Below the pieces are notes generated by a model. That model saw only the letters and a program-made list of their open reading frames with translations, had not been told where the DNA came from and searched no databases. Source: Gemmatimonadota bacterium (GTDB taxonomy: Bacteria; Latescibacterota; UBA2968). From it: 11,450 nt of DNA. This document shows, piece after piece, positions 1 through 9,389 of this stretch. Made by a program: the position numbers and the translations under genes. Numbering within the stretch: the stretch's first letter is position 1; every line of letters begins with the position of its first letter. Location of the stretch: positions 60,629 through 72,078 of the forward strand of contig PAXL01000019.1 in NCBI GenBank assembly GCA_002714465.1, in the 5' to 3' direction.

Positions 1-996
1 GCGGTTGCTACACCGGATTTGGGTGCACCGATGTTTGGCGATGGATCAAGGCCGATTATAGAGTCGGACGATCGCACCTCGTGGCCGCTCTATGGCACAC
101 TGATGGAAGCGTCTGACCTGTTGAATGACCCCAAGTATGCGGCGAGGGCGAATCTGGATAGAATGGGGTTGCCTGATCAACTAAGCCGCGCGTTTGAGGA
201 AGCCGGCATGTACGTACTCCGAAACGATTGGGGACCGGATCAGATCCACCTCGGATTGCACTGTTCACCGAAGGCCATTTCAGGACACGACCAGCCCGAC
301 AATGGCACCTTCGAGTTATACGCTTTTGGCCGGTGGTTAATGCCGGACACGGGTTTCTACACCTACGGACACGATCCCGCGGGACGTGCGTGGCATCGGC
401 AGACGACCGTCCATCAAACCCTCACGCTTGACGGAGAAAATTCGGAAGATGCTGGGAAGCACCTCTTCTGGCTCTCGGATGAGAAATGTGATGTTGTGGT
501 CGTCGAGAATGGTTCCTACTCAGACCTCAGCCATCGAAGAACGATATGGTTTGTGAACCGCGAGTTCTTCGTGATCTACGACGAGGCGATTGGGCAAGCG
601 GATGGGCAACTTGACCTGCACTTTCAATTCGCGCCTGGCGAAGTAGCGTTCGAAGAGCGGTCAGCAAAGACGTGCTTCTATGACGCGAACGTGGTCGTAA
701 CGTGTCACGTCGATTCAAAGCTGGTGGAGGAAGAGGGGTGGTTCGCGTGGGCCTACGGGTGTCGCAAGCCTAGGAAGGCGTGTCGATTCGAGCTGGGAGC
801 AAGCGCGCCAACGACTGCCGTGACAACTGTCATCCCATATCGGGGAACAAACTCGCCGGTGACATTAGTCGATCACACCGAATTGTCTGCAGGGTCAGAC
901 CGAGTGGAGATCGAAGTCACAGTGAACGGTCGTCGGTGGTCAGTCGGCCGCGATCTCTCTAGGGGTGAAGCATGTTGCAAGGAGCGGGGCGCATGA
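1..996 (+). CDS. Heparinase II/III-like polysaccharide lyase, C-terminal part (5' end outside window)
   Basis: The frame is already open at base 1 and ends in TGA at 994-996, giving 331 visible residues with no start, so the N-terminal alpha-helical part is missing. The visible part resembles the beta-sandwich half of heparinase II/III and oligo-alginate lyases (Hepar_II_III family). A conserved block starts at bases 286-288 (about residue 96): H-D-Q-P-D-N-G-T-F-E-L-Y-A-F-G-R, then a D-T-G-F-Y-T-Y-G stretch. After it comes an H-x-T-x-x-x-x-G-like segment (HQTLTLDG) that in relatives follows the metal- and substrate-binding His. Family members cleave acidic polysaccharides by beta-elimination, usually in the periplasm; substrate and location cannot be judged here because the N-terminus is absent. 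The stop overlaps the next ATG (ATGA), so it is probably translated together with the esterase downstream. A non-lyase member of the same fold is the main alternative. Confidence 0.8.
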   Translation, partial: AVATPDLGAPMFGDGSRPIIESDDRTSWPLYGTLMEASDLLNDPKYAARANLDRMGLPDQLSRAFEEAGMYVLRNDWGPDQIHLGLHCSPKAISGHDQPDNGTFELYAFGRWLMPDTGFYTYGHDPAGRAWHRQTTVHQTLTLDGENSEDAGKHLFWLSDEKCDVVVVENGSYSDLSHRRTIWFVNREFFVIYDEAIGQADGQLDLHFQFAPGEVAFEERSAKTCFYDANVVVTCHVDSKLVEEEGWFAWAYGCRKPRKACRFELGASAPTTAVTTVIPYRGTNSPVTLVDHTELSAGSDRVEIEVTVNGRRWSVGRDLSRGEACCKERGA

Positions 997-2003
997 TTCA
1001 TGAGCAGGTCTTGTTTCACAATGTGGGTGAGTTGTTCGCGGATGGTGTCCCCGGTCTGCGACTCCAGAGAGTACCTGAAACGGTTAGGGTGGCTCTGAAT
1101 CGACGAGCGCAGGAGCGAATGCTCGCTGCAGCAGCGACGGAAATCCGCTTCGTGTCCACCGGGGATACCGTGCGAGTGACTCTCTCTTCGGATTCCGGGA
1201 CGGAGATCATTCCATTCTTTGGCCCTTTCCAAGGGCGTGAACGAATACGTATCCCGGAAGAACCGACTCCCATCGAGATTCGAAGACCGCCTCGTCCCGC
1301 GATGGTGGACCGGGATACACGAACACAATTTCTGTATTCGCCCGATGTGTGGCGTCTGACGATGCGGGGTGAAGACGTTAGGTATCACGGGTTAGAGGGG
1401 GATGGGCTGCGTCCTCCAACTCCTGAAGAGGTGCCTGGAGTCCGGTATTTGTCGTATGGGACATCAATCACGCGTGGGGTGGCGGCGACGGCAGGCCATC
1501 TGACGTATGTCGCCCAGACTGCTTGGCGTCTGGGAGCAGATCTGATCAATCTCGGCGTTGGGGGATCGGCCTGGTGCGAACCGACTCTGGCAGACTACAT
1601 CGGGGACCGAACGGACTGGGACATCGTCACTCTTTCGCTATCGGTCAATATGATCGGAGGCGGGTTCAGCGAAGGGGCGTTCCGAGAGCGGGTTAGATAC
1701 ACGGTCGAACGTATTGCGGCATCGGGAAGGCCAATTGCCTGCATCACGCTGTATCCACATTTCAGAGACTTCGAGGAAGACACGCCGAACGAAGAGTCCG
1801 CAAGAAGTGAGCTCTTTCGAAAGGTCCTTCGCGAGACAGTCTCGGATTTGAATCTTCCCAACGTGACCCTTGTGGATGGGACCGATATGCTAAGTCCCTC
1901 TGGCCTTACGGTCGACATGATTCATCCCGGGGACCTGGGGATGATCGAAATGGGCGAGGTCCTCGCGGCGAAACTGCGAGAGATCCTTACGAATGTTGAA
2001 TGA
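993..2003 (+). CDS. SGNH/GDSL-family esterase (acylhydrolase)
   Basis: Predicted to hydrolyse an ester, most likely removing acyl groups from a carbohydrate. The 336-residue protein has a beta-rich N-terminal domain (about 1-145), as in two-domain GDSL esterases, then an SGNH domain. Block I reads YGTSITRG, with the nucleophile Ser158; the usual GDS is GTS here. Block II has glycines in LGVGGSAW (about 187-194), block III carries Asn219 in LSLSVNM, and block V is D-M-I-H-P with Asp308 and His311. I chose ATG 993 because AAGGAG at 979-984 lies 8 bases upstream and the codon overlaps the lyase stop as ATGA; an in-frame ATG at 972 is possible. No signal peptide is evident, so a cytoplasmic role is likely. 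It sits between a lyase and a dehydrogenase gene, which suggests saccharide de-esterification; the substrate is unknown. Confidence 0.83.
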   Translation: MIHEQVLFHNVGELFADGVPGLRLQRVPETVRVALNRRAQERMLAAAATEIRFVSTGDTVRVTLSSDSGTEIIPFFGPFQGRERIRIPEEPTPIEIRRPPRPAMVDRDTRTQFLYSPDVWRLTMRGEDVRYHGLEGDGLRPPTPEEVPGVRYLSYGTSITRGVAATAGHLTYVAQTAWRLGADLINLGVGGSAWCEPTLADYIGDRTDWDIVTLSLSVNMIGGGFSEGAFRERVRYTVERIAASGRPIACITLYPHFRDFEEDTPNEESARSELFRKVLRETVSDLNLPNVTLVDGTDMLSPSGLTVDMIHPGDLGMIEMGEVLAAKLREILTNVE

Positions 2004-2980
2004 ACAATCCTCCGAAAGATTACGTCCGCATTCAGGTGAAGCACTTGCACCAATTCGTTGTGGATGCAGCAACGACAGCCGGGTTATCTGAGGAGCGTTC
2101 TAGGCAGCTCGCGGGGTGGCTGACAGACAACGACCTGAGAGGTGTCTTCAGCCACGGGACTCAGCAGATCGCAACTTATGCGAGGCTAATGCGGGATGGT
2201 ATCCTGAACGACAAACCAAGTGTTGAGATCGTGAAGGAGACGCCGGTCAGCGTCCTGATGGATGGGGACGGTGGCTTGGGTTACTTCCCCGCCTATGAGG
2301 GTACACTCCGGGTGATCGAGAAGGCAAATGAGACCGGAATGGCCGTGATGTGCAGTCGCAACCACGGTCACTTCGGTGCGGCCGGTATCTACTCAAGGCT
2401 GGGTATCGGACACGACCTTGTTGTGTATGTCACGTCGGGCCATCAGATGAAGCTACGAGAGGGTGCACCCATCTACAGCGCCGGCGGCGGGTCTCCAATG
2501 TCTTTCCTTGCGCCAACGGCAGAGGAGACCCCTCTGCTCTTGGACTTCGGTGCGATGCATGATCTGTATGACGGTTCCCAGAACCACGAGACCATAGCCG
2601 AAATCGCACCCGCTGTTGTGTTCCGCTCGATCGGACTCGGCGTGATCTGTCAGGCTTGGGGTGGTCTGCTTTCCGGGCTGGGGATCGAAGAGTCCCGGTC
2701 TCCCTGGACCTATAAAGGTGCGAATCAGGGCGCTTTTGTGATCGCAGTGCAGATCGACCTGTTTACCGATCCCGAACGGTTCAAGTCCGAGATGGATACG
2801 TATGTGAGGCAGGTCAAGCGTCTGAAGCCGCTCACAGGGTTCGACGAGGCGTTGCTGCCAGGCGCGATCGAGGCAGTGAGAGAAAGAGATTATGGGGAAA
2901 AAGGAGTACCGCTGGGGAGTTGGCATCTTGAGCGGCTCGAGATGCTGGCAGATGAGCTTGAGCTCGATGTCCCATGGTGA
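2000..2980 (+). CDS. Ldh-family (malate/L-lactate-type) NAD(P)-dependent oxidoreductase, divergent
   Basis: The protein has 326 residues and starts at ATG 2000, which overlaps the esterase stop as ATGA; no good Shine-Dalgarno is visible, so it probably relies on translational coupling. Family hallmarks include S-H-G at 51-53, whose His52 corresponds to the catalytic His, and N-H-G-H-F-G-A-A at 121-128, matching the NHFGAA-like cofactor region. An LLLDFGA stretch (about 179-185) and the tail pattern R-E-R-D-Y-G-E-K-G-V-P-L also match. The Ldh fold covers malate, L-lactate, ureidoglycolate and 2,3-diketo-L-gulonate dehydrogenases, which reduce a 2-keto acid or oxidise a 2-hydroxy acid in the cytoplasm. 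Beside a lyase and an esterase, a sugar-acid substrate is the best guess. The middle is unusual: the GWA-D-G-x-P-T-D-P and PLGG-KG signatures are not recognisable, and the segment before FRSIGLG is short. The family call is firm and the reaction is not. Confidence 0.8.
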   Translation: MNNPPKDYVRIQVKHLHQFVVDAATTAGLSEERSRQLAGWLTDNDLRGVFSHGTQQIATYARLMRDGILNDKPSVEIVKETPVSVLMDGDGGLGYFPAYEGTLRVIEKANETGMAVMCSRNHGHFGAAGIYSRLGIGHDLVVYVTSGHQMKLREGAPIYSAGGGSPMSFLAPTAEETPLLLDFGAMHDLYDGSQNHETIAEIAPAVVFRSIGLGVICQAWGGLLSGLGIEESRSPWTYKGANQGAFVIAVQIDLFTDPERFKSEMDTYVRQVKRLKPLTGFDEALLPGAIEAVRERDYGEKGVPLGSWHLERLEMLADELELDVPW

Positions 2981-3020
2981 TCTCGTCCCTTACAGAGGCC
3001 CGTCTCAGCCGGCGATCTCA

Positions 3021-3049
3021 TTGACGGACCCTTATGGAATGAGTACCTT
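3021..3049 (+). promoter_or_regulatory. Candidate sigma70-type promoter before sdhC
   Basis: TTGACG at 3021-3026 matches five of six bases of the -35 consensus and is followed 17 bases later by TACCTT at 3044-3049, a weak -10. It lies in the 116-base gap between the dehydrogenase and sdhC, the only spacing on the plus strand large enough to hold an independent promoter for the sdh genes. The call is inferred from motif and position, and the -10 match is poor. No operator or riboswitch is recognisable in the gap. Confidence 0.3.
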
Positions 3050-3096
3050 TCGCGCAGGTTTGTTAATGTATTTCCAGACTAGGTGAGGGGTATGGC

Positions 3097-3791
3097 ATGG
3101 CGTCCATAGCTACGGCCTTAGGCTCCAGTGTAGGCCGGAAAATCCTGATGTCTCTATCGGGCATCGTGATGCTCGGGTTTGTAATCGGGCATCTGGCGGG
3201 GAACCTACAGCTTCTGTCAGGCAACGGAGATGCGTTTAACCGATACGGGCATTTTCTGATTAGCCTCGGGGGGTTGCTGATCCTGACTGAGCTATTCCTG
3301 ATCGCCTGTCTTGTGACGCACGTGATCACGGCGATCTCGATCTCGCGAGGCAAGCGGGCTGCACGACCACAGGGCTATAGCAAGCTGAAGTCTGCCGGCG
3401 GTGCGAGCAAGCGGACATTCGGCTCGTCCACGATGATCTACACCGGTATCCTGATCCTCATCTTCTTGGTCGTACACATCCGGACATTCAAATACGGTCC
3501 CTCCGAAGTCGACGGCTACGTGACACAGGTCGACGGTGTCGAGGTTCGCGATCTGCATCGTCTGGTGGTGGAGAAGTTCAGCCAGATCGAGTGGGTGATC
3601 GGTTATGTTGTTGCGATGATCGTACTCGGTCTCCATCTGTCGCACGCCTTCTGGAGCGCAATCCAGAGCCTCGGGTTCTACCACGACCGCTACACGCCTG
3701 TCCTCTACACTGCGGGACGTGCCTTAGCAGTGCTGATTTCACTCGGATTTCTGATCATCCCGATTTGGATATATTACTCCGGAGCCTCCTG

Positions 3792-3792
<1 letters not shown>
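3097..3792 (+). CDS. sdhC: Succinate dehydrogenase / fumarate reductase cytochrome b subunit (type B, single anchor)
   Basis: Membrane anchor of complex II, carrying haem b and passing electrons between the SdhB iron-sulfur clusters and the quinone pool. The 231-residue protein has five likely membrane helices at roughly 17-37, 56-82, 113-130, 166-188 and 206-226, the layout of single-subunit di-haem anchors in Bacillus and Wolinella-type enzymes. Likely haem-ligand histidines are His32 (in I-G-H-L-A-G-N), His75, His127 and His180 or His183. ATG 3097 is preceded by an AGGTGAGGGG stretch at 3081-3090, ending 6 bases upstream. Its TGA (3790-3792) shares one base with the sdhA ATG. No separate sdhD is present, as expected for type B. 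Direction cannot be read from sequence: this class usually uses menaquinone and can act as succinate dehydrogenase or fumarate reductase. Confidence 0.93.
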
Positions 3793-5705
<1,913 letters not shown>

Positions 5706-5712
5706 GCGAACG

Positions 5713-6474
5713 ATGGCAAACATGACCCTAAATCTGCATATCTGGAGGCAGGAGAGCCCCCGCAAGCCAGGAAAGCTCGTACCATACAAGGCAGAGAACA
5801 TTAGCCCGGACATGTCGTTCCTGGAGATGCTCGATGTCGTGAACGAGGACCTGATCGCAAGGGGCGAGGATCCGATCGAGTTCGATAGCGATTGCCGTGA
5901 GGGGATCTGCGGAATGTGCAGCCTCGTGATCAACGGGGTCCCGCACGGCCCGCTGAATGGTACCGCAACCTGTCAGCTGCATATGAGACATTATCGAGAT
6001 GGGGACACGATTACGATCGAGCCGTGGCGGTCGAGCGCTTTCCCGATCGTGAAGGATCTCGTTGCAGACAGGGGTTCGTTTGACCGGATCATCCAGGCTG
6101 GCGGGTATATCTCGGTTAACACCGGAAACGCACCCGAAGCCAACGCGTTACCCGTTCCGAAAGTGGATTCCGACCTGTCGATGGATGCAGCCGCCTGTAT
6201 CGGCTGTGGGGCGTGCGTTGCGGCTTGCCCGAACGCATCCGCAGCGCTTTTCACTTCGGCGAAGGTGACACAGTTCGCAAAGCTGCCCCAGGGGACACCG
6301 GAAAGAAAACTGCGCGTCCTCAGGATGGTGGATCAGATGGACTCGGAAGGATTCGGCAACTGCTCAAACCACGGCGAATGCGAGGCGGTCTGTCCGAAGG
6401 AGATCTCGATCTCGACCATCGCACTGATGAAACGAGAGTACACAAAAGCAGCGATCACAGCGTCCGCCGACTAA
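5713..6474 (+). CDS. sdhB: Succinate dehydrogenase iron-sulfur subunit
   Basis: Electron-transfer subunit of complex II that links the SdhA flavin to the haems and quinone site of SdhC. In 253 residues all three cluster motifs are complete. The [2Fe-2S] ligands are Cys61, Cys66, Cys69 and Cys87 (C-R-E-G-I-C-G-M-C then T-C-Q), the [4Fe-4S] ligands are Cys162, 165, 168 and 172 ([12 protein letters not shown]), and the [3Fe-4S] ligands are Cys217, 223 and 227 ([12 protein letters not shown]). It starts 7 bases after the sdhA stop with only a weak upstream AGG. The gene order C-A-B, without sdhD, is the usual type B order. Its TAA lies about 50 bases before the terminator hairpin, which marks the end of the operon. 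Confidence 0.95.
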   Translation: MANMTLNLHIWRQESPRKPGKLVPYKAENISPDMSFLEMLDVVNEDLIARGEDPIEFDSDCREGICGMCSLVINGVPHGPLNGTATCQLHMRHYRDGDTITIEPWRSSAFPIVKDLVADRGSFDRIIQAGGYISVNTGNAPEANALPVPKVDSDLSMDAAACIGCGACVAACPNASAALFTSAKVTQFAKLPQGTPERKLRVLRMVDQMDSEGFGNCSNHGECEAVCPKEISISTIALMKREYTKAAITASAD

Positions 6475-6528
6475 ATCGAAGAGATGTAACTCTGAGTGGG
6501 AGTCGAAGGGTGACTGAATCGGACAAGC

Positions 6529-6569
6529 AAAAGGGCGTCGACCTTTTCAGATGGTCAACGCTCTTTTTT
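6529..6569 (+). terminator. Rho-independent terminator after sdhCAB (possibly two-way)
   Basis: The arm at 6529-6543 (AAAAGGGCGTCGACC) pairs with 6553-6567 (GGTCAACGCTCTTTT) as a 15-position stem with one G-U wobble and one C-A mismatch. The loop is 9 bases and the run of six Ts is 6564-6569. This is a textbook intrinsic terminator 54 bases past the sdhB stop. Read on the minus strand, the stem is followed by only four Ts, so it could also slow transcription arriving from the convergent hydrolase gene, less efficiently. The rest of 6475-6719 shows no further feature I can support. Confidence 0.9.
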
Positions 6570-6719
6570 CTATGGTACGCAATAAGCGTCGTGTTCCAGA
6601 GTTCGTCTGAGATCGCACCCCGATACCGCCTACGCAGCGTGAGCTCGCGGCTCTTGGCACTCGGGATGAGGGTATAGTAGTTCTACAGCAAAGTAACGGA
6701 CCACCTTGAAACAGCCCAG

Positions 6720-7814
6720 CTAGACCAGACCCAGATCCTCGTAGATCGCAGTATTAAGGTCACGAGTCCGCTTGTTGTGGCGGGGCTCGCCAGGCATCCC
6801 GTTGCAGACCAGCGCAACCACGAGATCGTGTTCAGGATCAGCAAAAGCGGCCGAAGACTGCGACCCTCCGTGACCGAACGTCACTTCGGACGCGTGGAGT
6901 CCGAAGCTGTAGGGGACAGTAATGGGACCATACCGATTCGAGTTCACCATGAACCCGAAACCCCAGTCGAGATAGTGCTGGAATGTGTGGTCGTAGAGAC
7001 CCTCTCGCTGTCGGGTCGTCAGACGAGCCACGGTGTCTGGCCTCAGCAGATCACCGCCGCCGCCGAGCAGCACCTCGTAAAACCTACCCAGTTCGCTGAT
7101 CGGCCCTCGACCGTTCCCGCCCGGCCTGACGTCTGCTATCGCCTCCTCCCTGTTCAGTGCTGTGTCGGGGCGCACAAATCGGTTTGCCCTAAACATCCAC
7201 CCGAGACTCTCACCATATTTCTTTTGCTGGTGAACGGGGACTCCGATCCATGAGTTCTCCATCACTAGGGGATCGAAGACCTTCTGTTTCGCGAGCTCTT
7301 GGAAGGATGTGTCTTCGATGCGCGCAATCGCCTCCGCGAGGATGTACCAGCTTGTGGCGGGATGGTAGCCAGCACGTTCCCCAGGCTGCCAATTCTCTTC
7401 AAGCGCAACAGAGCAGACGCTCGAAACGGCCTTTGCCCACTTGCTGCCGACGAGGCCATCGGGCTCGGGTCTGAAGCCTCCGGTATGGGTCAGCAGATGA
7501 CGAAAGGTGATCCCCGACTTGCCACCCGATGCAAATCCGGGGATCACCTCACAGACTGTTATATCCAGCTCGAGTTTGCCAGATTCCCAGCTCTGAGCAA
7601 ACAATACTGCCGTGATCGGTTTCGTGGCCGACATCCAGAGGTTTATCGTGTCCCTGTTCATCGGGACCTCCGGACGCGCCTCACCGATCCCGTCATCGGC
7701 AACGACTTCTCCTTTCAGCGAGACGTATATCTGTGCGCCAGGATGCAGACCTTGTTCGACACCCTCAAGTAGCAACTTGTGGGTGAGGGGCAGATTGATG
7801 TCGAGTTTAGTCAA
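6720..7814 (-). CDS. Beta-lactamase-fold serine hydrolase (class C / EstB-like)
   Basis: The protein is 364 residues with no signal peptide, so probably cytoplasmic. The nucleophile motif is S-A-T-K (Ser62, Lys65). The second motif keeps the Tyr (Tyr150) but reads Y-H-P instead of Y-x-N, and the third is H-G-G-S at 315-318 in place of K-T-G. These substitutions fit the broad family of esterases, lactonases and peptidases that share the class C beta-lactamase fold rather than a secreted, antibiotic-degrading enzyme. It is the last gene of the minus-strand cluster, 72 bases after the dehydratase-like gene. The start is uncertain: no in-frame ATG lies before residue 52, and the TTG at 7812-7814 lacks a Shine-Dalgarno, although a GGGAGG at 7863-7868 lies further upstream. 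The frame remains open back to the amber stop of the preceding gene. TTG is preferred because the N-terminus then has the usual length for the family. Confidence 0.85.
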   Translation of the reverse strand: MTKLDINLPLTHKLLLEGVEQGLHPGAQIYVSLKGEVVADDGIGEARPEVPMNRDTINLWMSATKPITAVLFAQSWESGKLELDITVCEVIPGFASGGKSGITFRHLLTHTGGFRPEPDGLVGSKWAKAVSSVCSVALEENWQPGERAGYHPATSWYILAEAIARIEDTSFQELAKQKVFDPLVMENSWIGVPVHQQKKYGESLGWMFRANRFVRPDTALNREEAIADVRPGGNGRGPISELGRFYEVLLGGGGDLLRPDTVARLTTRQREGLYDHTFQHYLDWGFGFMVNSNRYGPITVPYSFGLHASEVTFGHGGSQSSAAFADPEHDLVVALVCNGMPGEPRHNKRTRDLNTAIYEDLGLV

Positions 7815-7886
7815 AAGAGGCAGGGACAGGCGAGTGTGGTAGCAGGCTAAATCTCTGCCTTTCCTCCCAATTTCCTGCTCTTCTTC

Positions 7887-8885
7887 CTAAGGGTTCTGTA
7901 CGGCCTTGATAAGAGCTTTGATATAGCCAGCGGTGAAAGCGCGCTGTCTGTGGCCCCAGCCGCTGTCCTGATCCGAATGTGCGACGTGATCCGGACAGAA
8001 GACGCCGTCGTAACCTAAGTTGTGGTAGACTTTCATAGTCTCCCACATGTCTACGTCGCCTTCATCGATGTAGGTTTCCTCGAAGGCGAGACGCTTCCCG
8101 CGGATGTTTCGGTAGTGGACCATGAAGATCTTCTTCTGTTCGAGGAAGTACTTTACAACGTCGAAGATCTCCTTTCCAGGATCCTCGAGCATCTCCGAGA
8201 AGGTGCCCTGACAGAAGTTGAGACCGTGATACGGGCTGTTTACGAGGCTGCAGAATTTCTTCACGCCGTCGACAGTTCCGAGCACGCGGTCGATGCCACG
8301 GTAGCCCAATGGTGGCATGCCTGGATCGTGGGGATGACAGGCCATCTTGACTTTGTACTCCTCTGCAACTGGAATCACGCGCTCCAGGAAGTACTCGATA
8401 CGTTCCCACATCATCTCGCCGGTGACTTCACCCGCGAGGGTCAGCTCTTTGTTCTGCTTCTCCATCTCTTCGAAGTTGAAATAGCGGTATGTCGAGCCAC
8501 CGCGTCCCGGACTTCGGCCCGTGGAGACAACCCCGAGAAGGGTCAAGTTGTATTTGAGACACGGAATGCCTGCCTCTCCTGCTGCCTTGATGCATTCGAT
8601 GATGTTGTCGATGTCCTCATCCCGCTTCTCGTTCCCGAGCATGATGTTCGGGTTGTCAGCGCCGTCGACGAAGTTAGAGTGGAGAGGAGGTGCCATGACA
8701 GCGATATGGACTCCGTGTGATTCGCACCGCTCACGAAGCTCGATCAGGCTGTCCTTACCCCAGTAGCCCTTTCCTTCGACCATGAATGGCTTGTGTGACG
8801 CGTGAACGATGTGGTTGACACCCGTCTGAACTGCGAACTTGAGGTTGTCGTCTGAAGCGTCGCTCATCTGGTATGCTGGATGCAT
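7887..8885 (-). CDS. Mannonate dehydratase (UxuA)-family TIM-barrel protein
   Basis: Likely removes water from a sugar acid such as D-mannonate, giving 2-keto-3-deoxygluconate on the hexuronate route, or acts on a related substrate. The 332-residue TIM barrel carries the UxuA-type metal signature in order: C-H-P-H-D-P (His184), G-L-N-F-C-Q-G-T (Cys225), V-H-Y-R-N (His257) and P-D-H (Asp299, His300). The long match around 182-230 and the D-E-G-D-V-D-M segment (274-280) also fit that family. Characterised UxuA proteins are nearer 350-400 residues, so this is on the short side. ATG 8883-8885 has a G-rich CGGGGA Shine-Dalgarno-like stretch just upstream. It follows the VOC gene by 64 bases, with a hairpin between them. 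A sugar isomerase or epimerase of the xylose-isomerase-like superfamily is an alternative. I have not assigned the symbol uxuA because the substrate is unproven. Confidence 0.8.
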   Translation of the reverse strand: MHPAYQMSDASDDNLKFAVQTGVNHIVHASHKPFMVEGKGYWGKDSLIELRERCESHGVHIAVMAPPLHSNFVDGADNPNIMLGNEKRDEDIDNIIECIKAAGEAGIPCLKYNLTLLGVVSTGRSPGRGGSTYRYFNFEEMEKQNKELTLAGEVTGEMMWERIEYFLERVIPVAEEYKVKMACHPHDPGMPPLGYRGIDRVLGTVDGVKKFCSLVNSPYHGLNFCQGTFSEMLEDPGKEIFDVVKYFLEQKKIFMVHYRNIRGKRLAFEETYIDEGDVDMWETMKVYHNLGYDGVFCPDHVAHSDQDSGWGHRQRAFTAGYIKALIKAVQNP

Positions 8886-8901
8886 GTTTTCCCCGTTTTA
8901 G

Positions 8902-8917
8902 GCACCCTTTTGGGTGC
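8902..8917. repeat. Perfect 6-bp inverted repeat between VOC and dehydratase-like genes
   Basis: GCACCC at 8902-8907 and GGGTGC at 8912-8917 form a perfect stem with a four-base loop (TTTT on the plus strand, AAAA on the minus strand). It sits in the leader of the dehydratase-like gene, 17 bases above its ATG. No T-run follows on either strand, so it is not a standard terminator. In mRNA it could be an attenuating or stabilising hairpin; as DNA it could be a small operator. Both are inference. Confidence 0.45.
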
Positions 8918-8949
8918 GGTGTAGTCGTTACCGATCGTGTGACGAGACT

Positions 8950-9369
8950 TTACGTCGTTTCGTTGTCGAAGAGCTCGATGACCTCGCCATCGGGTCCTTT
9001 GAAGAAGGCGAGTCTGACCTGCGTGTGTTGGGGTCTGCTCTGAAGCTCGACATTCTTCGGCTCGACCGTGACCTCGGCGCCTGCCGCACGAGCCCGCTCG
9101 ATCGCGCCATCCACATCGTTCGTACGGATCGCGAAGTGTATGATCGTAGCCTCTGGCTTGGATCCCTCTTTTCCATTTGCGAAGATCTCAAGGTAGTTCC
9201 CGTCGCCCGTGTCGAGCATGACGGCCCTTCCACTGTTTTCTCCCCAAGAGATTTTTTCGGTGAAACCGAGCGCCTCTGTGTAAAACTTCACCGACGCATC
9301 GAAATCGTGTGCCCGAATCGCGATGTGGTGGAATCCGCCGCCACCGATGACCGCATTGCTACCTGCCAT
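8950..9369 (-). CDS. VOC (glyoxalase/bleomycin-resistance fold) metal-binding protein
   Basis: Small 139-residue protein with two beta-alpha-beta-beta-beta halves. The metal ligands expected for a VOC enzyme are all visible: His15 (F-H-H-I-A-I), Glu61 (Y-L-E-I-F), His78 (I-I-H-F-A-I) and Glu132 (E-V-I-E-L-F), which makes a complete 2-His/2-Glu site. The fold serves isomerases, epimerases, dioxygenases and glyoxalases, so no reaction is assigned. ATG 9367-9369 is chosen because AAGGAG at 9375-9380 lies 5 bases upstream; the longer reading would run into the sulfatase coding region. It starts 20 bases after the sulfatase stop and is probably in one transcript with it. Placement between sulfatase and sugar-acid dehydratase suggests a step on a sugar intermediate. 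Confidence 0.87.
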   Translation of the reverse strand: MAGSNAVIGGGGFHHIAIRAHDFDASVKFYTEALGFTEKISWGENSGRAVMLDTGDGNYLEIFANGKEGSKPEATIIHFAIRTNDVDGAIERARAAGAEVTVEPKNVELQSRPQHTQVRLAFFKGPDGEVIELFDNETT

Positions 9370-9389
9370 TTCAACTCCTTCGATTCTTG

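Noticed and set aside
3341..3354. Short CTCGCGAG palindrome and nearby GATCTC repeats
   Set aside because: They lie inside sdhC coding sequence, and similar short repeats recur by chance in this composition.
3591..3791. N-terminal extension of SdhA upstream of 3792
   Set aside because: It overlaps sdhC, whose helices and histidines are clear. The ATG at 3792 is coupled to the sdhC stop and has its own GGAG.
6510..6677. A 55-codon plus-strand frame starting at GTG 6510, with a hydrophobic stretch and a GGGAG upstream
   Set aside because: Its hydrophobic residues come from the T-run and stem of the sdh terminator, and the frame has no other support.
6720..7814. Antibiotic-resistance beta-lactamase
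   Set aside because: There is no signal peptide, and the second and third motifs are Y-H-P and H-G-G-S, which fit generic esterase-like members of the fold.
8022..8720. A 232-codon plus-strand frame
   Set aside because: It is antisense to the UxuA-family gene, which carries the full metal-binding signature.
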